From positions 264,764-328,763 of the forward strand of contig VUYV01000212.1 of NCBI GenBank assembly GCA_008711295.1: a stretch of DNA of 64,000 nucleotides, in the 5' to 3' direction. The position numbers and the translations under genes were made by a program. The DNA comes from Anarhynchus alexandrinus. Its lineage: Eukaryota > Chordata > Aves > Charadriiformes > Charadriidae. Below, one piece after another: positions 1 to 12,398 of this stretch (within the stretch, counting starts at the first letter, position 1; every line of letters starts with the position of its first letter). The notes beneath the pieces are model-generated. The model was not told the DNA's origin. It did not search any database and saw nothing but the letters and a program-made list of their open reading frames with translations.

Positions 1-18
1 CCCCCCCCCCCCCCCCCC
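1..18. repeat. C homopolymer
   Basis: Eighteen consecutive C open the window and are followed by a short T run. This is either a genuine homopolymer or a low-quality contig edge. Nothing else in the first 350 bases suggests a feature. Confidence 0.8.
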
Positions 19-747
19 TTTTTAAACAGTATCCAGACCATAAATAGTTCTACTGATTTCAGCTGGACTAACCACAAGGTTGAAATTATACATGTACTTC
101 AGTATCTTGCCAGATCAGGAAAAGAAAGCTTACTATCTTAAAAGAATTTAAGAATATATACTAAAAATCCATACAAAACCAACTGGAGGCAGCCATTTTA
201 GCTACAGCATGCTTGCATGCACATGCCTGTACCTGCTAATGGAATTTTGCCAAAAATTTCAGGGCCTGGCATTAGCTCACATCTTTTGAGTTCCCTTTAC
301 TACATCGCAAAAAACATGCTCAGCCTAATTTTGCTATTACATGATTTATTTATTTTCTAAAATAAGTAGCTGTAATTGCTTACATCTTACAGGATTTTGC
401 ATACAATTAAATTCTGTTTACTTGACATTGGTTATCTAGAGCTTATTTTTGCCCTCTTAGGCCTCTTCAGCGGTCAGCTGGCATCTAATCCTAGGGTTAG
501 AACCTGGAATTTATTCCCTGGCATACATAACTGTTTGGATGGCAGGTGTCTTCTTAGACTGCTCTATTCTCTTATTGAAAGTACTTTTTGATCCATTTCC
601 TTTTTTGGAAGACGGCCATGATCCTTCCTGAAAGGATCTTTGTTCCTGAAAGGAACAAAGATGGAAGTTAAGAGGAGATTGTAAAACTCTGGAAACTGCT
701 GAAAATACCACCTGGAAAAATCTTTGAATATCGAGTGTGAGTTTTAG
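19..747. other. AT-rich DNA without recognisable gene
   Basis: No repeat family or coding frame can be supported here apart from the hairpin at 636-662. The only open frames are a 71-codon one on the + strand (376-591) and a 104-codon one on the minus strand (511-825). Neither has splice signals or a recognisable composition. Confidence 0.5.
625..662. repeat. perfect 12-bp inverted repeat (hairpin) with duplicated core
   Basis: The left arm ATCTTTGTTCCT (636-647) and the right arm AGGAACAAAGAT (651-662) are perfect reverse complements around the loop GAA. The 12-mer TTCCTGAAAGGA occurs twice, at 625-636 and 643-654, 18 bp apart, so the upstream copy can form a competing 7-bp hairpin. It resembles TTC-N-GAA type binding half-sites, but no function can be assigned. 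The stem is too short and the loop too tight for a microRNA precursor. Confidence 0.6.
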
Positions 748-991
748 CAGGGACAAGATAACAATCTTCAGCAACAGACAAGCTGCTGAGATGAAGAAAA
801 AGATTAATTTGTTCACTGCGCCCATGGAAAACAGAAAAGAAATAGTGGAATTACACAGGCATGCAAAAAAGCACCTCCTTTTTAATGGTATGATAAGTGA
901 AGCTCTGGAAGAGATTACCTACAAAGATGTAGTTTCTGACATCAGAAGTCTTCAAGAACAGATGAGAGAAGCGTTGTCAGGAATGATGCAG
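748..991 (+). CDS. candidate coding exon, helical/coiled-coil-like, gene unknown
   Basis: An open frame runs from just after a stop at 725 to TGA at 1010-1012. The peptide is rich in E, K, Q, M and L. Its last 35 residues (EALEEITYKDVVSDIRSLQ and onward) look like an amphipathic helix, and codon choice looks protein-like. The 3' side has a good donor, CAG|GTACAA, at 991/992 in phase 0. The 5' side has only weak acceptors (TTTTAG at 747, CTTCAG at 771), neither with a strong pyrimidine tract. If the donor is not used, the frame ends at 1012 and an AATAAA follows at 1107-1112, so it could be a terminal exon or a decayed retrocopy. I do not recognise the protein. Chance cannot be excluded at about 80 codons. 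Confidence 0.3.
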
Positions 992-1012
992 GTACAACAC
1001 AACCTGCCTTGA

Positions 1013-2799
1013 CTGTGATCTCATGAGCTCCACTCCTAGCCTATTTTTCAGTAAATACTCCTTTTACTTTTTACTGTATCTTTAGGTGAATGAAGGGCCT
1101 TAAGAAAATAAAATTGGCTGCCTGCCTGACCAAACACAGAGTGAGGTTTCTATCAAAATTCATATAACCTGCAACTCAACAAACTTTCCACAAAATGTTT
1201 AAGCATGTTCCTAGTGTAACACCCACATTCTTGCATGAGACTTTGATGACTAAGGAAGAATTGATTTAGGCATGTGCTTCCTACAAAGGCAATATTTCAT
1301 AATTTGTTTTCTGGGAAAAAAAACCCAAACCCTAAAACTTTAACACGAAGTCCCAAATGATGCAGAGTATTTTTTATTTCTTGCAGTCTCTCCCTCCACA
1401 TTGGGAAAGGAAATGAAAGCTGTAGCAAGTAACGGAAATGATAGCTTTTTCTTCATTCCTCCTACACGTGCATTAAAAAGAGGGGATGTGTGGGAGGAAC
1501 ATAAACATGTTAACCCATTTACGTTCCCTTTGCTCCATTTTCTCCATCCAAAAAATCAAACAGAGTTCAAATGAAACATGAGAAGCTTTAGCCCAAAAGC
1601 AGGAAATCTCAAAGTGTCAGAGGTTGTTATGGGAATGAGGACAGAGTGAGTTTAAGAGGCCTTCCAGAGTGCACCAGTTACATTAACATCCACAAATTAA
1701 TTACCTCACCTGCCCTGAACTTTAACTACGTATGTATGTAAAATCACTAGTGACCAAAACTTACTGACGTATTGTTGTAAACTGTGTCTTCTGAGCATAT
1801 ATGTCAGTAGTTTTAATCCGTACCACTTAAGACAGAAAAGGTTACAAGCTCTAAATTTCAGTTTTGTCACTACTTACATACGAAGTTGAGACATTCCAAT
1901 ATTTGTTACAGACAAAATATTTTACCTAACTGCAAACGCTACGTAAAAGTCACTGATCCAGCACATCTTTGACAACATATTTAATGTATGACCAGTTTTC
2001 ATACACTTATTATTTTCTGATAATGCCATTGGGTGTCAGAATTATTCCCTGCAGTCACAACAGATACAGAGGTTATCCAGGAAAACAAACTTGGACTGCA
2101 GTCCACAGAAAAGTTAAAATCTAGCAAAGAACTTTGATGCTAACATGACCACCATAATAATTACTATAAAAACAATGCACTTTGCCAAGTTCATCTTCAG
2201 CTATTTGCTATGAAATTGAAGACTTCATTATACTTATTGCACAGTAAAATCAACTATTTGTTTTGAGAGTTATTTTTTAAAGCATTAAAATAAATTACAT
2301 TTCCCTTTTTGCATTAATTTTTCCAGGTTCTTTTTAAAATAAACTGTTCATTTTGGACTATGACAGCTAACATAGAAAACACTGACACAACCTTAGCTTT
2401 CCAGCATGCAGGCAAAATATAAAATTGTTGTTAAATTGGAATGGGCCAGAAAATGGATGGTGAAACTCATGTGTGAAACTTTTGCTAGTAACAAACATTT
2501 GTCCTGTGACATGGATTGTAAGTACAGCACATGACAAGGTACATGTTACAGTGTTGCAGCAGCAGCAGGATTCAGGAGCATTTTGCTGAGTGAGTCTGAA
2601 GACCAAATACTTCTGGTACCAAGATATGTAGATGTTACACCATCAAATACCTCAGTTCGTTATATACATTATCAGCATACTTTCCATGTGATGAATAAAA
2701 CTCAAAGTTTTGTAAGCTTCTTAATGTTCATTTAATTAATCTTTTCTGTCTTCACTCAAATCTAACTGATTGAATATCCCCTTTAACATTTGCCTCAAA
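1013..2799. other. AT-rich DNA without recognisable gene
   Basis: Beyond the possible poly(A) hexamer I see no gene, RNA or repeat family in this stretch. A pyrimidine-rich acceptor-like site near 1385 opens a frame of about 60 codons on the + strand, but the peptide looks random and no donor follows. Confidence 0.5.
1107..1112 (+). promoter_or_regulatory. possible poly(A) signal AATAAA
   Basis: The hexamer lies 95 bp after the TGA that ends the candidate exon frame at 1012. A G/T-richer stretch (GTGAGGTTTC) follows about 30 bp later. It only matters if the upstream frame is a real terminal exon. AATAAA is frequent by chance in DNA this AT-rich. Confidence 0.2.
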
Positions 2800-3642
2800 T
2801 ATCATAGGATGGTTTGGGTTGGAAGGGACGTTTAAAGGTCATCTAGTCTGATCTCCCCTGCCATGGGCAGGGACATCTTTAACTACATCAGGTTGCTCAG
2901 AGCCCCGTCCAACCTGACCTTGAATGTTTCCAGGGATGGGGCATCTACCACCTCTCCAGGCAACCTGTTCCAGCACGTCATCACCCTCATTGTAAAAAAA
3001 ATTTTCCTTCTATCTAGTCTAAATCTACCCTTTTTCAGTTTAAAACTGTTACCCCTTGTCCTATCACTACACTCCCTCACAAAGACTCCCTCCCCATCTT
3101 TCCTGTAGGCCCTCTTTAAGTACTGGAAGGCTGCTATAAGGTCTCCCCAGAGCCACCTCTTCTCCAGGCTGAACAACCACAACTATCCCAGCCTGTCCTC
3201 ATAGCAAAGGCGCTCCAGCCCTCTTGTCATTTTTGTGGTCCTCCTCTGGACTCGCTCCAAAAGTTCCACGTCCTTCTTACACTGGGGGCCCCAGAGCTGG
3301 ATGCAGTAGTCCAGGTGGGGTCTCACCAGAGCAGAGTAGAGGGGCAGAATCACCTCCGTTGACCTGCTGGCCACGGTTCTTTTGATGCAGCCCAGGATGC
3401 TGTTGGCTTTCTGGACTGCAAGCACACATTGCCGGCTCCTGTCCAGCTTTTCATCCACCAGTACACCCAAGTCCTTCTCCTCAGGGCTGCTCTCAATCAC
3501 TTCATCCCCCAGCCTGTATTGATACCAGGGATTGCCTCGAGCCATGTGCAGGACCTTGCACGTGGCCTGGTTGAACCTCATGAGGTTCACATGGGCCCAC
3601 TTCTTGAGCTCATCCAGGACCCTCTGGATGGCATCCCATTCC
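2800..3642 (-). mobile_element. CR1 LINE, 5'-truncated, minus strand
   Basis: The element's 3' end is on the left: an ATCATAGG remnant of the octamer tail, then the CR1 3' UTR signature (GGTTTGGGTTGGAAGGGACG). Rightward, read on the minus strand, comes the C-terminal part of the CR1 pol protein. Two frames (3590-3183 and 3182-2883) carry family hallmarks: [70 protein letters not shown]. The copy is severely 5'-truncated, with a break near 3642 just after the codons for the DLDELKKW-like segment. The frame is interrupted by a stop at the 3182/3183 boundary. It is therefore a dead insertion. Its age is moderate: the 3' tail keeps only about one octamer. Confidence 0.95.
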
Positions 3643-4625
3643 TCAACTGGCAGTTTGAACCTAAATCTGTCAAATTATTTTTTGAAGTGCATGGCAATAT
3701 AACAAGATACCTTTCTCTGGTGCTGCAGGAACAAATCTCACAATTTTACTCCCAGCTACAGTAAGTCTGTTGAGAAATCTAAGCTTACAGTAAAATTGAA
3801 AAGAAGTCAGCACAGTAATCAAAACATTTAAGCAGACACTTCCATTTCCAGCCAGATACTCTCATCCTTTCTCTTCTTGTTCACTGTTATTTGCCCCAGT
3901 GTTACGACTCTCTGTTCCCTGTGCAAGATACAAAGGAATGGGTCCATAATGTTCTAGCTTCATAAAAGACTGGGTTGAACATAAGCCATCTCAAATATTA
4001 TCCTGAAATGTGAACTAAACATGAACTTTTTCGAAGTTCAAAAAGTTAACAAATCCCCACGCTTCTTGATTTTAATATGACACAAAGTCATTCATATGTG
4101 GAAAAGGTGGTGTATTTCTAATTAAAGAGAGATTGTTAGGTATTTCCAGTGCACAGAGGATCAATTGATTTATAAAATAACTGTATCAAAAGTAAAGCCA
4201 GGATAGGGATGCTACTATATGTGGGCTATAATCCAAGGCTAGATATTTAAATATGGTGGACTAATTTCAGGTTTCATTAAAAAGGAAGGAGCTGGCAACT
4301 CCTGTTCTTGTAAGGAGTCAAATTTCTTCCTCGGTAGGAAGAATAGCAGCCAGTTATAAGCTTGCAATTACTTGTGCTACTGCATACTATGTAAGTTCAT
4401 TGCAGAAATGTCAAAACTCTCATCTCATGATCTGATTGAGGAAACTTCATTGCTCTGATTGCCCTCAAGCACTAAATATTGCATGAAATTATTTTTTCCC
4501 CTCAACTGATATTAGTTGTTGTAATTAAAGATTTTATTTGTGCCTTGACTCAGCTTTTCTGGAAATTACACTAAAACTCTGGTGCTGACTGTGACCTAGC
4601 CATTCAGAGACTGGATAATGGCTCT

Positions 4626-4687
4626 GGGGGGAGTAGTGGGGGGAAATACCAAAATCCTATCCCCCACCCCCCCCAAAAAAAAAAAAA
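4626..4687. repeat. G-run, C-run and A13 low-complexity tract
   Basis: Two G-rich runs (4626-4631 and 4638-4642) are followed 20 bp later by a C-rich run (4661-4674, one A interruption) and then thirteen A. The G and C runs could pair or form a quadruplex-like structure. The flanks do not match any repeat family I know. Confidence 0.6.
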
Positions 4688-5302
4688 CAAACCACAGTTA
4701 GAAGACCACCAATTGCACTCCTAACAGTTCTCCACAATGAATGCATCAGTAGTCCAAAATCACTGGACCATCTTTCAGAACAAAGTGTTTTTCTTTGAGC
4801 CATGACATCTTCTAGGCTCCTAAGAAGGAACTTGTGTTCTATGGTGTTAGAATCAGAAATCTTGTCATAGGGAAAAGATTTTGCTTCAATTTTTTCATGA
4901 TCATTTATGTAGCTGAGTTTTAAGGAGTATCTCTGTGGAGTTAGTGAATTAATCAATTTGGTCCTTTTTCCAGCACACAGTTTCAACAGAAATACCAGAC
5001 ACCATATTCCACCTACCACTGGCCACCACCACGATTTCTCAAAGTCAAACAATGTATTTATGATTACTGCTCATCTTTGTCCGAAATGTGGCAGCCAGTT
5101 CACATAGAATATTTAAGACCATCATGACCCATAGCTGTTTCTTGAACTGTTTACTCAACACGGTTGAAAAATTTTCTCCAGCTTTGACTCAATATAATTT
5201 CAGTCTTGAGCCAGAAACACTGAAACAATGTGATCTTTGGGGGCTTACAAAACACGAGTAGCCTTACAAAATCTAGGCAGTTTGCCAGAGGTTTTTTGAT
5301 TA

Positions 5303-5316
5303 TTTTTTTTTTTTTT
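5303..5316. repeat. T homopolymer
   Basis: Fourteen T followed by AAAC. It is one of many short homopolymers in the window and has no associated repeat body. Confidence 0.6.
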
Positions 5317-7606
5317 AAACTTTGTTGAACTGTGGTGGAAGGTTAAACAGTTCACACAGTTTTGATTCTCCCTACCCCCAATTTGCCTTGTACTTAATGT
5401 TGTCTTGTCAAGAAATAAAGTAACTTCATAACGGGGTGGATGGAACCATTTCAGCTATTACACAGCAATGATGGTATTGCTGGAAATCTGAAACAAATGT
5501 TAACCTCAATCCATCTCAGCTTGAAAGAAATAAATATATTTAACATGCTGAAAAGTCTTTACATCACATGGTATCAATTTTCTTATGGCTTACTTAAAAA
5601 GAAATTAAAAAACCAAACCCAACTTTATGCCCTCTGAGAATTGGAGTGCAGGAAGTGAACTGCTCATGCCAAGGGGCAAGACTTGCAAATTTGACTAGAG
5701 TGAAAGAATGTCTTGTTTCCAAAAACAGTAATGTGCACAACATACAGAATAAGCATATTTCTACACATGCATTTGAATTTATGCATGTTTTGTGGCAGAA
5801 AAGGTCTATCACTTAAGAACCAATAGGAAGGGAAAAAAACCAACCTGTTGAAAATTGATGTTTGAAAGCCCTGGGCCACACTGGGCCGTTGATTTTTAAG
5901 ATTAGAAACAGATGTCTCCTTTCTAAAGTGCTCTGAATGATACATTGCTTCGGACAACTCTCTAACTGGACATAGACATTTTAAGTCCTGATGTGAGCCA
6001 CAGAAATTTTGTAAATCAACCCTTAAGTGAGCAGATACGTTAGAAAAAACCAACAGACTAATATGTAACAAAACGTATTTGTGTTCGTTTTGACAAGTGT
6101 TATTTTATTCCTGATTGCGCTTTGAAATGCTTTCGTGAATGGACTCTGGTGTGTCTGGGGGCAGAGAGAAGACACCTCAGCTGGGTGCCTCCGCTAAGGA
6201 ACCTTTGTCAGGAGATATGAAGAATGACCCCTGTTTGTTCAAAATACAGAATTCCCGAATTAGCCAAACATTAATTCATGAGGTGCCTTTATAGACTACA
6301 ATGTTCAGCTAGTAAATTGCTAGATAGATTTAGGCTGAAATTTTCAATATGCAAATTATTTCCTCATCTGTGAAAAAATAAATTTATCTATTCTTGTTTA
6401 GAAATGTATACACAGAAAGCAAACCTGACTCGTCTCTCTTTAAAGCAAGAACAAACCAAAAAGTAAGGTCAGTAACACTTTTTCCATTTTATGCATCCAC
6501 TGCACATTTAGAAGGGGTCACTCCTGTTTGTTCTTTGAGGCCTAACTATAGCCTGTAGCAGAGCTGTAAACAGTTGCGTTAGCGGGCATTCACTTTTCTG
6601 GTTTTAATGTAAGCATAAATAGTAGCAGTAACATCATGCAGATTGCAACCGTCATCTTTTCCAGTGTAAACCAAGACGGGAATGTACCCTACTAACTTCT
6701 ACTGCTAGAAAAACAGTGTAAAATGGAGGCCCACATTCTTGCCAGGATTTCAGTGGAACAGCAGTGGGTCGGTGCTCACATGAACAGGCTCACTGGCAAT
6801 TTTAGGGAACACCTGTGAAGGCAATCACCCAGCTGCAGAGAGAGTGCAGCTCAACCTGGCCTTAACTGACATCCCCAAATCTCAGTCAGCCATGCTTTGC
6901 GTGCTCGCGATGCTCTCTCTTCCTCAGCCTTATGCCTTTTCACTTTCCCTCCTACCAATGCACAGAAAAAGTAATGTGTGCTGCTTCTCTGGGCTGAGAT
7001 CCCAGCCACCACATGAATTTTTTTACCTCTGTGAGCAACCCCTCTAAGGTCCCATATGGTATGTTTTCCAAATTGTTGCCAAGTTTCAAGCCACATAGCT
7101 AAAAATTCCTCCAGGAATATTTTTATTTCTTTATTTCATTTTACAATAGCATTTTTCTATAAATATTCAGTAAGTGAGAACATGCTTGGGCATTTTTGCT
7201 CATAGGGAGCATTTTCATTTATGTCACCAGGAGATTATAGGACTGCATGTGGAATGTTTACTGTGAACTATTAGCTCCAAGTGGTGGACGTTAGAGGCAA
7301 ATACATTTCTACCAAGTAAGTTATTTGGGGGTCTAACTCTCTCTGGCCTTGATGGAGCTATATGATATTCCCTAGCACACATTACTCCTTTCTGCAGTAT
7401 TATTTCTAACACCGCATTTCTTTCCATCCGTTCACACTTTATCCCAGTTTGCAATGTTTCTGAAAGTGCTCGTCTTTTGTTGACTACCTATAGTATAGTG
7501 GAATGATTGTTCTGCATTCCAGTTTCAACACTAATCTTCAATACGAAGGCATGGATCAGCCCCATACACTACACTGTAAAGTCATCATTTATACTATAAT
7601 CCTCAC

Positions 7607-7639
7607 TTTACCTATTTGCATTATTTACCTATTTACCTA
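7607..7639. repeat. short (TTTACCTA)n tandem repeat
   Basis: TTTACCTA occurs at 7607-7614, 7624-7631 and 7632-7639, with a diverged unit (TTTGCATTA) between the first and second. It is a small imperfect octamer microsatellite. Confidence 0.6.
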
Positions 7640-9154
7640 TACTACCACGATTTTCCTATTGCATAATCTGGTCACATTTTAGCATCTTGCTCCTGATGGA
7701 GCATCCCATATGATTGCATATATATATTGCCAGGAATAACAACCATAAATAATTTACAGCTTAGACTCTGAAAGTAACGATTTGAAGCAAATGTGTTGTT
7801 TATACCAACAGAAAGCCTTACGGTAGTTATATAAAATGAAATACAATATGTACAATAAAAATGGTACACTGTTCCCTCACTCAATCCCTAACATTATTTA
7901 TATAAATAGGTACATTTCACTGTAAGAAAACAGTAGGGCAGCGTTTTCAACTATACAGAAAAAAACCCTGATTTTCTCAGTTCCTTGAGGCTCACTTCTT
8001 CAGCTTTATCACAGAAAAAATGCTTGTAATTGTGGCATTTCAAAAATTAAAGCTATTGATGGAGAGAATCAAAGCAAGCAAGCACATAGAGCAATTGCAT
8101 AAAAATATTCTCATTTAACAGTATATTGGAGACATGGGAAAAGGGAATAAGTCATTTATGTGAGAGGTTGAGCTACCATGCAAGCTGTCTCCAAGTGGTT
8201 TGAGGTTCTTTGACACAAATGTAAAAAGCTGAGCAATTATGTTAGTGAAAACCACTTAATCGCTTGACAGTTATTAGACATGAAAAATCTAACTGCATTA
8301 TAGTCAGTTAATACCATTGGGTAAACCAATAAATTCATAACATACACAAGCAATTTACCTGAATAGTTTGTGCTGTATACTTAGGACCGAACTCAACCTT
8401 TGTTTACTCCAGACTTCCCCACTGGGGTGGCAGTCATTCCACGGGCATAAACAAGGAGAACATAGGTTATTTTTACTATGTGAGTTTGCCAGGAGCAGAC
8501 AAATTCTGTTCCGAGCTTACATATGTATGATCCCAGTGATATCCAACAAAAAAAGTTTAACGCACACAGCAGACAACTGCAGTGGATAAAATCTTTCTAA
8601 GTATCGTTGCTAACAAGGACCATGGTCACGATAGATAGTGCTGAGACACAGAACTTAGGCAAATGCTGGACACTAAACTCCATTCCCCTGCTCAGGACTG
8701 TTCTGCGCTGACAAGGCACTGTCCTCTTTGACCTGAGAGCTCCTGAGATGCCACACAGGCATATGTGTCCAGAAGTGGTCAGATGCAGAGATCAGGCAGA
8801 ACGGCCTGAGAAATTTTCCCCCAAAAGTTGGAGATGTAAAGCCAGGGGGCCTCCAACCCACTTTCTAGAGACTGCATCTGAAGATGCCCATCTTGCACTT
8901 TTTCTGGCATGGATGTCAGGCAGGCATTGCACCACAGTGGCTGCAATGGTGACCTTAACCTGGTGAGCAAAGAGAATCCTCTGTTCTATTCTCTCTCTGG
9001 ACATCCTAGATTCAGTCCAGTGTGGAGCTGATCTTACCTCCCATCACGCCTCCTAGCAAAGATTCTTATTTACTTTCACAAGTGAAACCCTGTTCTTGAA
9101 AAGGAACCTAACCAGAGAAGTGAGTAAAAGTAGGAAGATATCACTATGCTCTCT

Positions 9155-9196
9155 CTCTTTTTTAATTTTTTTTATTTTATTTATTTTTTTTTTAAG
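9155..9196. repeat. T-rich low-complexity tract
   Basis: The tract starts as CT dinucleotides (CTCTCTCTC) and changes to almost pure T with scattered A. A poly(T)-type tract could be the tail of a retrocopy on the minus strand, but no body is recognisable next to it. Confidence 0.5.
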
Positions 9197-10044
9197 AGGG
9201 TGAGACTAAACTGAAGTCTTGCTTTTGCCACACAGTTAAGGACACATTTCATGTAGGCTGTCCAGTGATACTGAATCTATTAGGCCACTCATCTTAATCA
9301 GAAAGCCCACAGGGAAAGACCACTGCATTAAATATATAAATGTTCCACTCCTGCATTTTTCAGTTTGCTATTTTCCCCATAGTACTATACTAATTTCAAC
9401 ATAATGGCAAAAAGAAAGCAGCATAAATCAAGTCTTCCTGAATAGAGAGAACAGCCAAATCCCATACTTGTAAAGAGATGTTTATCTGAAGCCTTGCAAA
9501 AGGAATAAGCAATACACATCAACTGTTCAAACAAAGCAAAAAATCCCAAGCAAACCTATACTGTATTTCAATTTGCAATACATCCTGCAGGACATAATGC
9601 ATAACATATGCCTATCTCAGCACTTTGATAACTCAATTCACATATCTTGGTCTCACTGAAGAGGAAATGTTGGAGACTAGGATTTATTCCTCTTTTCAGC
9701 TTGCTTTTCATTTTTGGCACCCCTTTTTAGGAATATAGATATGGAATATTTTTCCTTTGTTCAATATCACCAGTGGATATATTAAAAGGACAAAAGAGGA
9801 TTGTGCCAGTAGCCTGTTTAAACTGAACAAAACCTGAATTTAAAAGAAAAAATAGCCTTTGAAAGTAACATTTATAGGTGGTTAGCATAACTACAAGAGG
9901 AAAAGATCTGTTAACTCCAGCAAGAAGCAAAGAAACACCCTCCCCACCCCCAAACGCAGAAAACCTCCAACTGCCACGAGATCGTTTTTCCTTCATCTTG
10001 CTGTGTAGGTATTTGTGATGCTTTTGTGTTTTCCTTTGTTACAG

Positions 10045-10158
10045 GAGAACAAGAATTATGACCCCACTGGCCTGTTTTGTCTCTTTCTGTATGTCTGTAC
10101 TGAACTAAGCTGTGAAGATAAACAGGGTGCAGGGGAAGTCTTTTTAAAGTGGGTATAA
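10045..10158 (+). CDS. candidate 3'-terminal exon, gene unknown
   Basis: A strong acceptor (TTTTCCTTTGTTACAG, ending at 10044) opens a 37-codon frame starting ENKNYDPTGLF and ending ...EVFLKWV before TAA at 10156-10158. AATAAA follows at 10168-10173, then a T run and a TGTGTGA-like element, as expected at a cleavage site. Together these give the outline of a terminal exon. The peptide is short, partly hydrophobic and unrecognised, so a non-coding terminal exon or coincidence are equally possible. Confidence 0.2.
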   Translation, partial: ENKNYDPTGLFCLFLYVCTELSCEDKQGAGEVFLKWV

Positions 10159-10167
10159 AATTTTATT

Positions 10168-10173
10168 AATAAA
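10168..10173 (+). promoter_or_regulatory. possible poly(A) signal AATAAA
   Basis: AATAAA stands 10 bp after the TAA of the candidate terminal exon. It is followed at once by a T run and then a G/T-containing stretch at about 10190-10210. It depends wholly on that exon being real. Confidence 0.25.
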
Positions 10174-12398
10174 ACTTTTTTTAAAAGCCAGTTTGGCTTA
10201 TCCTGTGTGAACATCCATTCCTACAGGCAGTCTAGACCAATAGAACACAAGGTAAATATCCTTTAAGACCCAGGTGGCATGTTGTGCTGCGACACCTGAC
10301 AAAGGCTTACCACCAGTGTTCACAAAATTCTACATTCATCCAAGAAACACGCTTATGTCTTCTCTCATGGCACTTTTACTGGAGCCAATGCTGCAAAGTT
10401 GCTTATGTTTTCTTTCCAACACCATCTCGTAGCTTCCATTAGGGGCACAGTTAGCTGGAACCATTACGTGGCCAGGGACGAGCTGTGGTGTTTCAGCCTG
10501 ACGCAGTAAGATGCTGTATATCACAGTATTTTTCTTATTCTGACATTATTCTGTATTCTGACACACATATTTGTCTTGGCCATCTGCTATTTCTCATTCC
10601 TTCCTAATCCTAAAGGCGGGGACATACTTCCATGTGTCTAATACACGTCGTCTCTAGGCCTTATCACAATATAAACAACCAATGAGTGCAGCAAACTCTG
10701 CTGAAAGTAAGAAGTGTTCATGTTACTCATAGCTCTGAGTGTTAATGTATCACTTCAATCTAATTGGGCCTCTGACAATACTTTTTACTAAGAAAAGGAA
10801 AGGAGCCTTTAGAGTGTGAGAATCTAGTTGGTCTTTTAAACCTCTGTGTTTTACTTTTGGGGTAAATAACCTGTCTTCTTTTTGCTCTATATGCTAATAT
10901 TTTCTTGAGAGATATCATGAATGCTGCGGACCCATTCATGATTTCAAAGACAACTGTAACTTTAATAAACAATCAACTTTGTTTTTCTGAGAATGGTTCC
11001 CCTCACGCTACTACACAACTGTAGCCGTTTAAAGATGGCTATTAGAGGCCTCCAAGTTCAAAATGTGTGCTAAAGAAACCTATGATTTGGGGAGTCCAAG
11101 GTGTACTTTTGCTTTTCCAGGTTATCTGTGGTACAGTAAGACATCCAAGTGGCCACTAGTAACCTGATAACCTACTTGTAAATTAGGTACACATGCAAAT
11201 TCGGGATAATATTACATACACAGTAACGTGAACTCACACTTTCGGAATTCTGTCCCTTAACCTTCCTTATTGTAGCAAGTAGAATGATAAAATGGTAACT
11301 CTACATTTGTGCATTAGAGCACTACTAGTAGTTCTCATCGGTTACCTTATGAGTTAAGGCCAGAATCTTACTGGAAATTCTGCCTGGGAAAACTGCAGTT
11401 CCACGATAACGCTTTTTGCCACTGTTGACATTTTCTTCTCTCAGACCTGAGGAGTGAATCCCCATTAGTATTGTTAAGACTTTAAAAACTGTTTTCCTTT
11501 CAAGCAGCTGGCTATAAACTTTGCAGGGAAATCAATCGACTTTCCATAGTTGGCAGTCAAAATGAGTTGAGAGCCAGTGAAAATAAATACTTCAAGATTA
11601 TACTTCAGCTAGGATTCAATTGTATTCTGTTTAATGTCCTTAAAATACAAGGAGGAATAACCACACTCCTCATATTTTGTCCCTTATGTGAAGGAGTGCT
11701 CTGCTGATACCCCCCTTAGAGGCAGCAGTGCTTAAATCTGAGAGTCACCAACTGACTTGCCCATTGTGGTTCTTGTTTAGAAGAATTTTTAAGTTATATT
11801 TATAAGGCGCCTACAGAAATCCAGTTTTAGGCACGTTTCAGATCTACTTGCACTGGTTAGTAGCTCTGTTTTATGCTACGTATAGCCTATTAATCAAGGC
11901 AAACACAAAGAGAAGCCTAGGTATGCAACTTCAGGAATTTATCTTCTAAGCACTGAGCCAAAACTGATGCCTCTTATTTTCTTGATCCCAAAGAACCTCA
12001 CGGAAGTCTATTGCTAGCATAAATCAAAGAGTATGCCAAGATTTTTCCAGGTATTGGCACAGAGGTGGAATGGCAAAAAGAACTCTCTTGTTCCCCAAAC
12101 ACATAATTTTGTACAGCAAGCAACAACACAAGCTGCTTTCTCCGGGAAAAGAAAAAGGAGGGAAAACAAAACCCAACCACCTTCACCCTGCAATACAGAT
12201 GTGCAACTTGGGTTGACAGCAGACAACATCACATACCTACAAATCAGTCTGTCAGATTAGAAGCTGCCTCCTTAACCTTGTACACATGGCTCCTATTTAG
12301 AACAGCTACATTGGCCTCAGAGCATTAAGCGATGAGGAAAAAGCTTGTTTATGTTTAGAGTCAAATCCACAGTCCCCACACCGATGTGTAACAACATA
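10174..12398. other. AT-rich DNA without recognisable gene
   Basis: No repeat family, RNA or supportable coding frame is visible between the candidate terminal exon and the duplicated block next to the assembly gap. Open frames are all under 80 codons. Confidence 0.5.

Larger units (their letters stand above)
3643..9995. other. AT-rich DNA without recognisable gene
   Basis: Several kilobases of single-copy-looking DNA. Open frames reach only 131 (5052-4657 minus) and 135 codons (6071-5664 minus). Their peptides look random and have no consistent splice signals. Low-complexity patches are listed separately. A slightly GC-richer patch at 8660-9010 has short overlapping frames on both strands and nothing recognisable. 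Confidence 0.5.

Noticed and set aside
4657..5052. 131-codon minus-strand open frame with Trp-rich start
   Set aside because: Its C-terminal end is just the translated A/C homopolymer tract. The rest shows no domain and no start context.
5664..6071. 135-codon minus-strand open frame
   Set aside because: Random-looking peptide with no supporting splice or poly(A) signals. It overlaps another unrelated frame.
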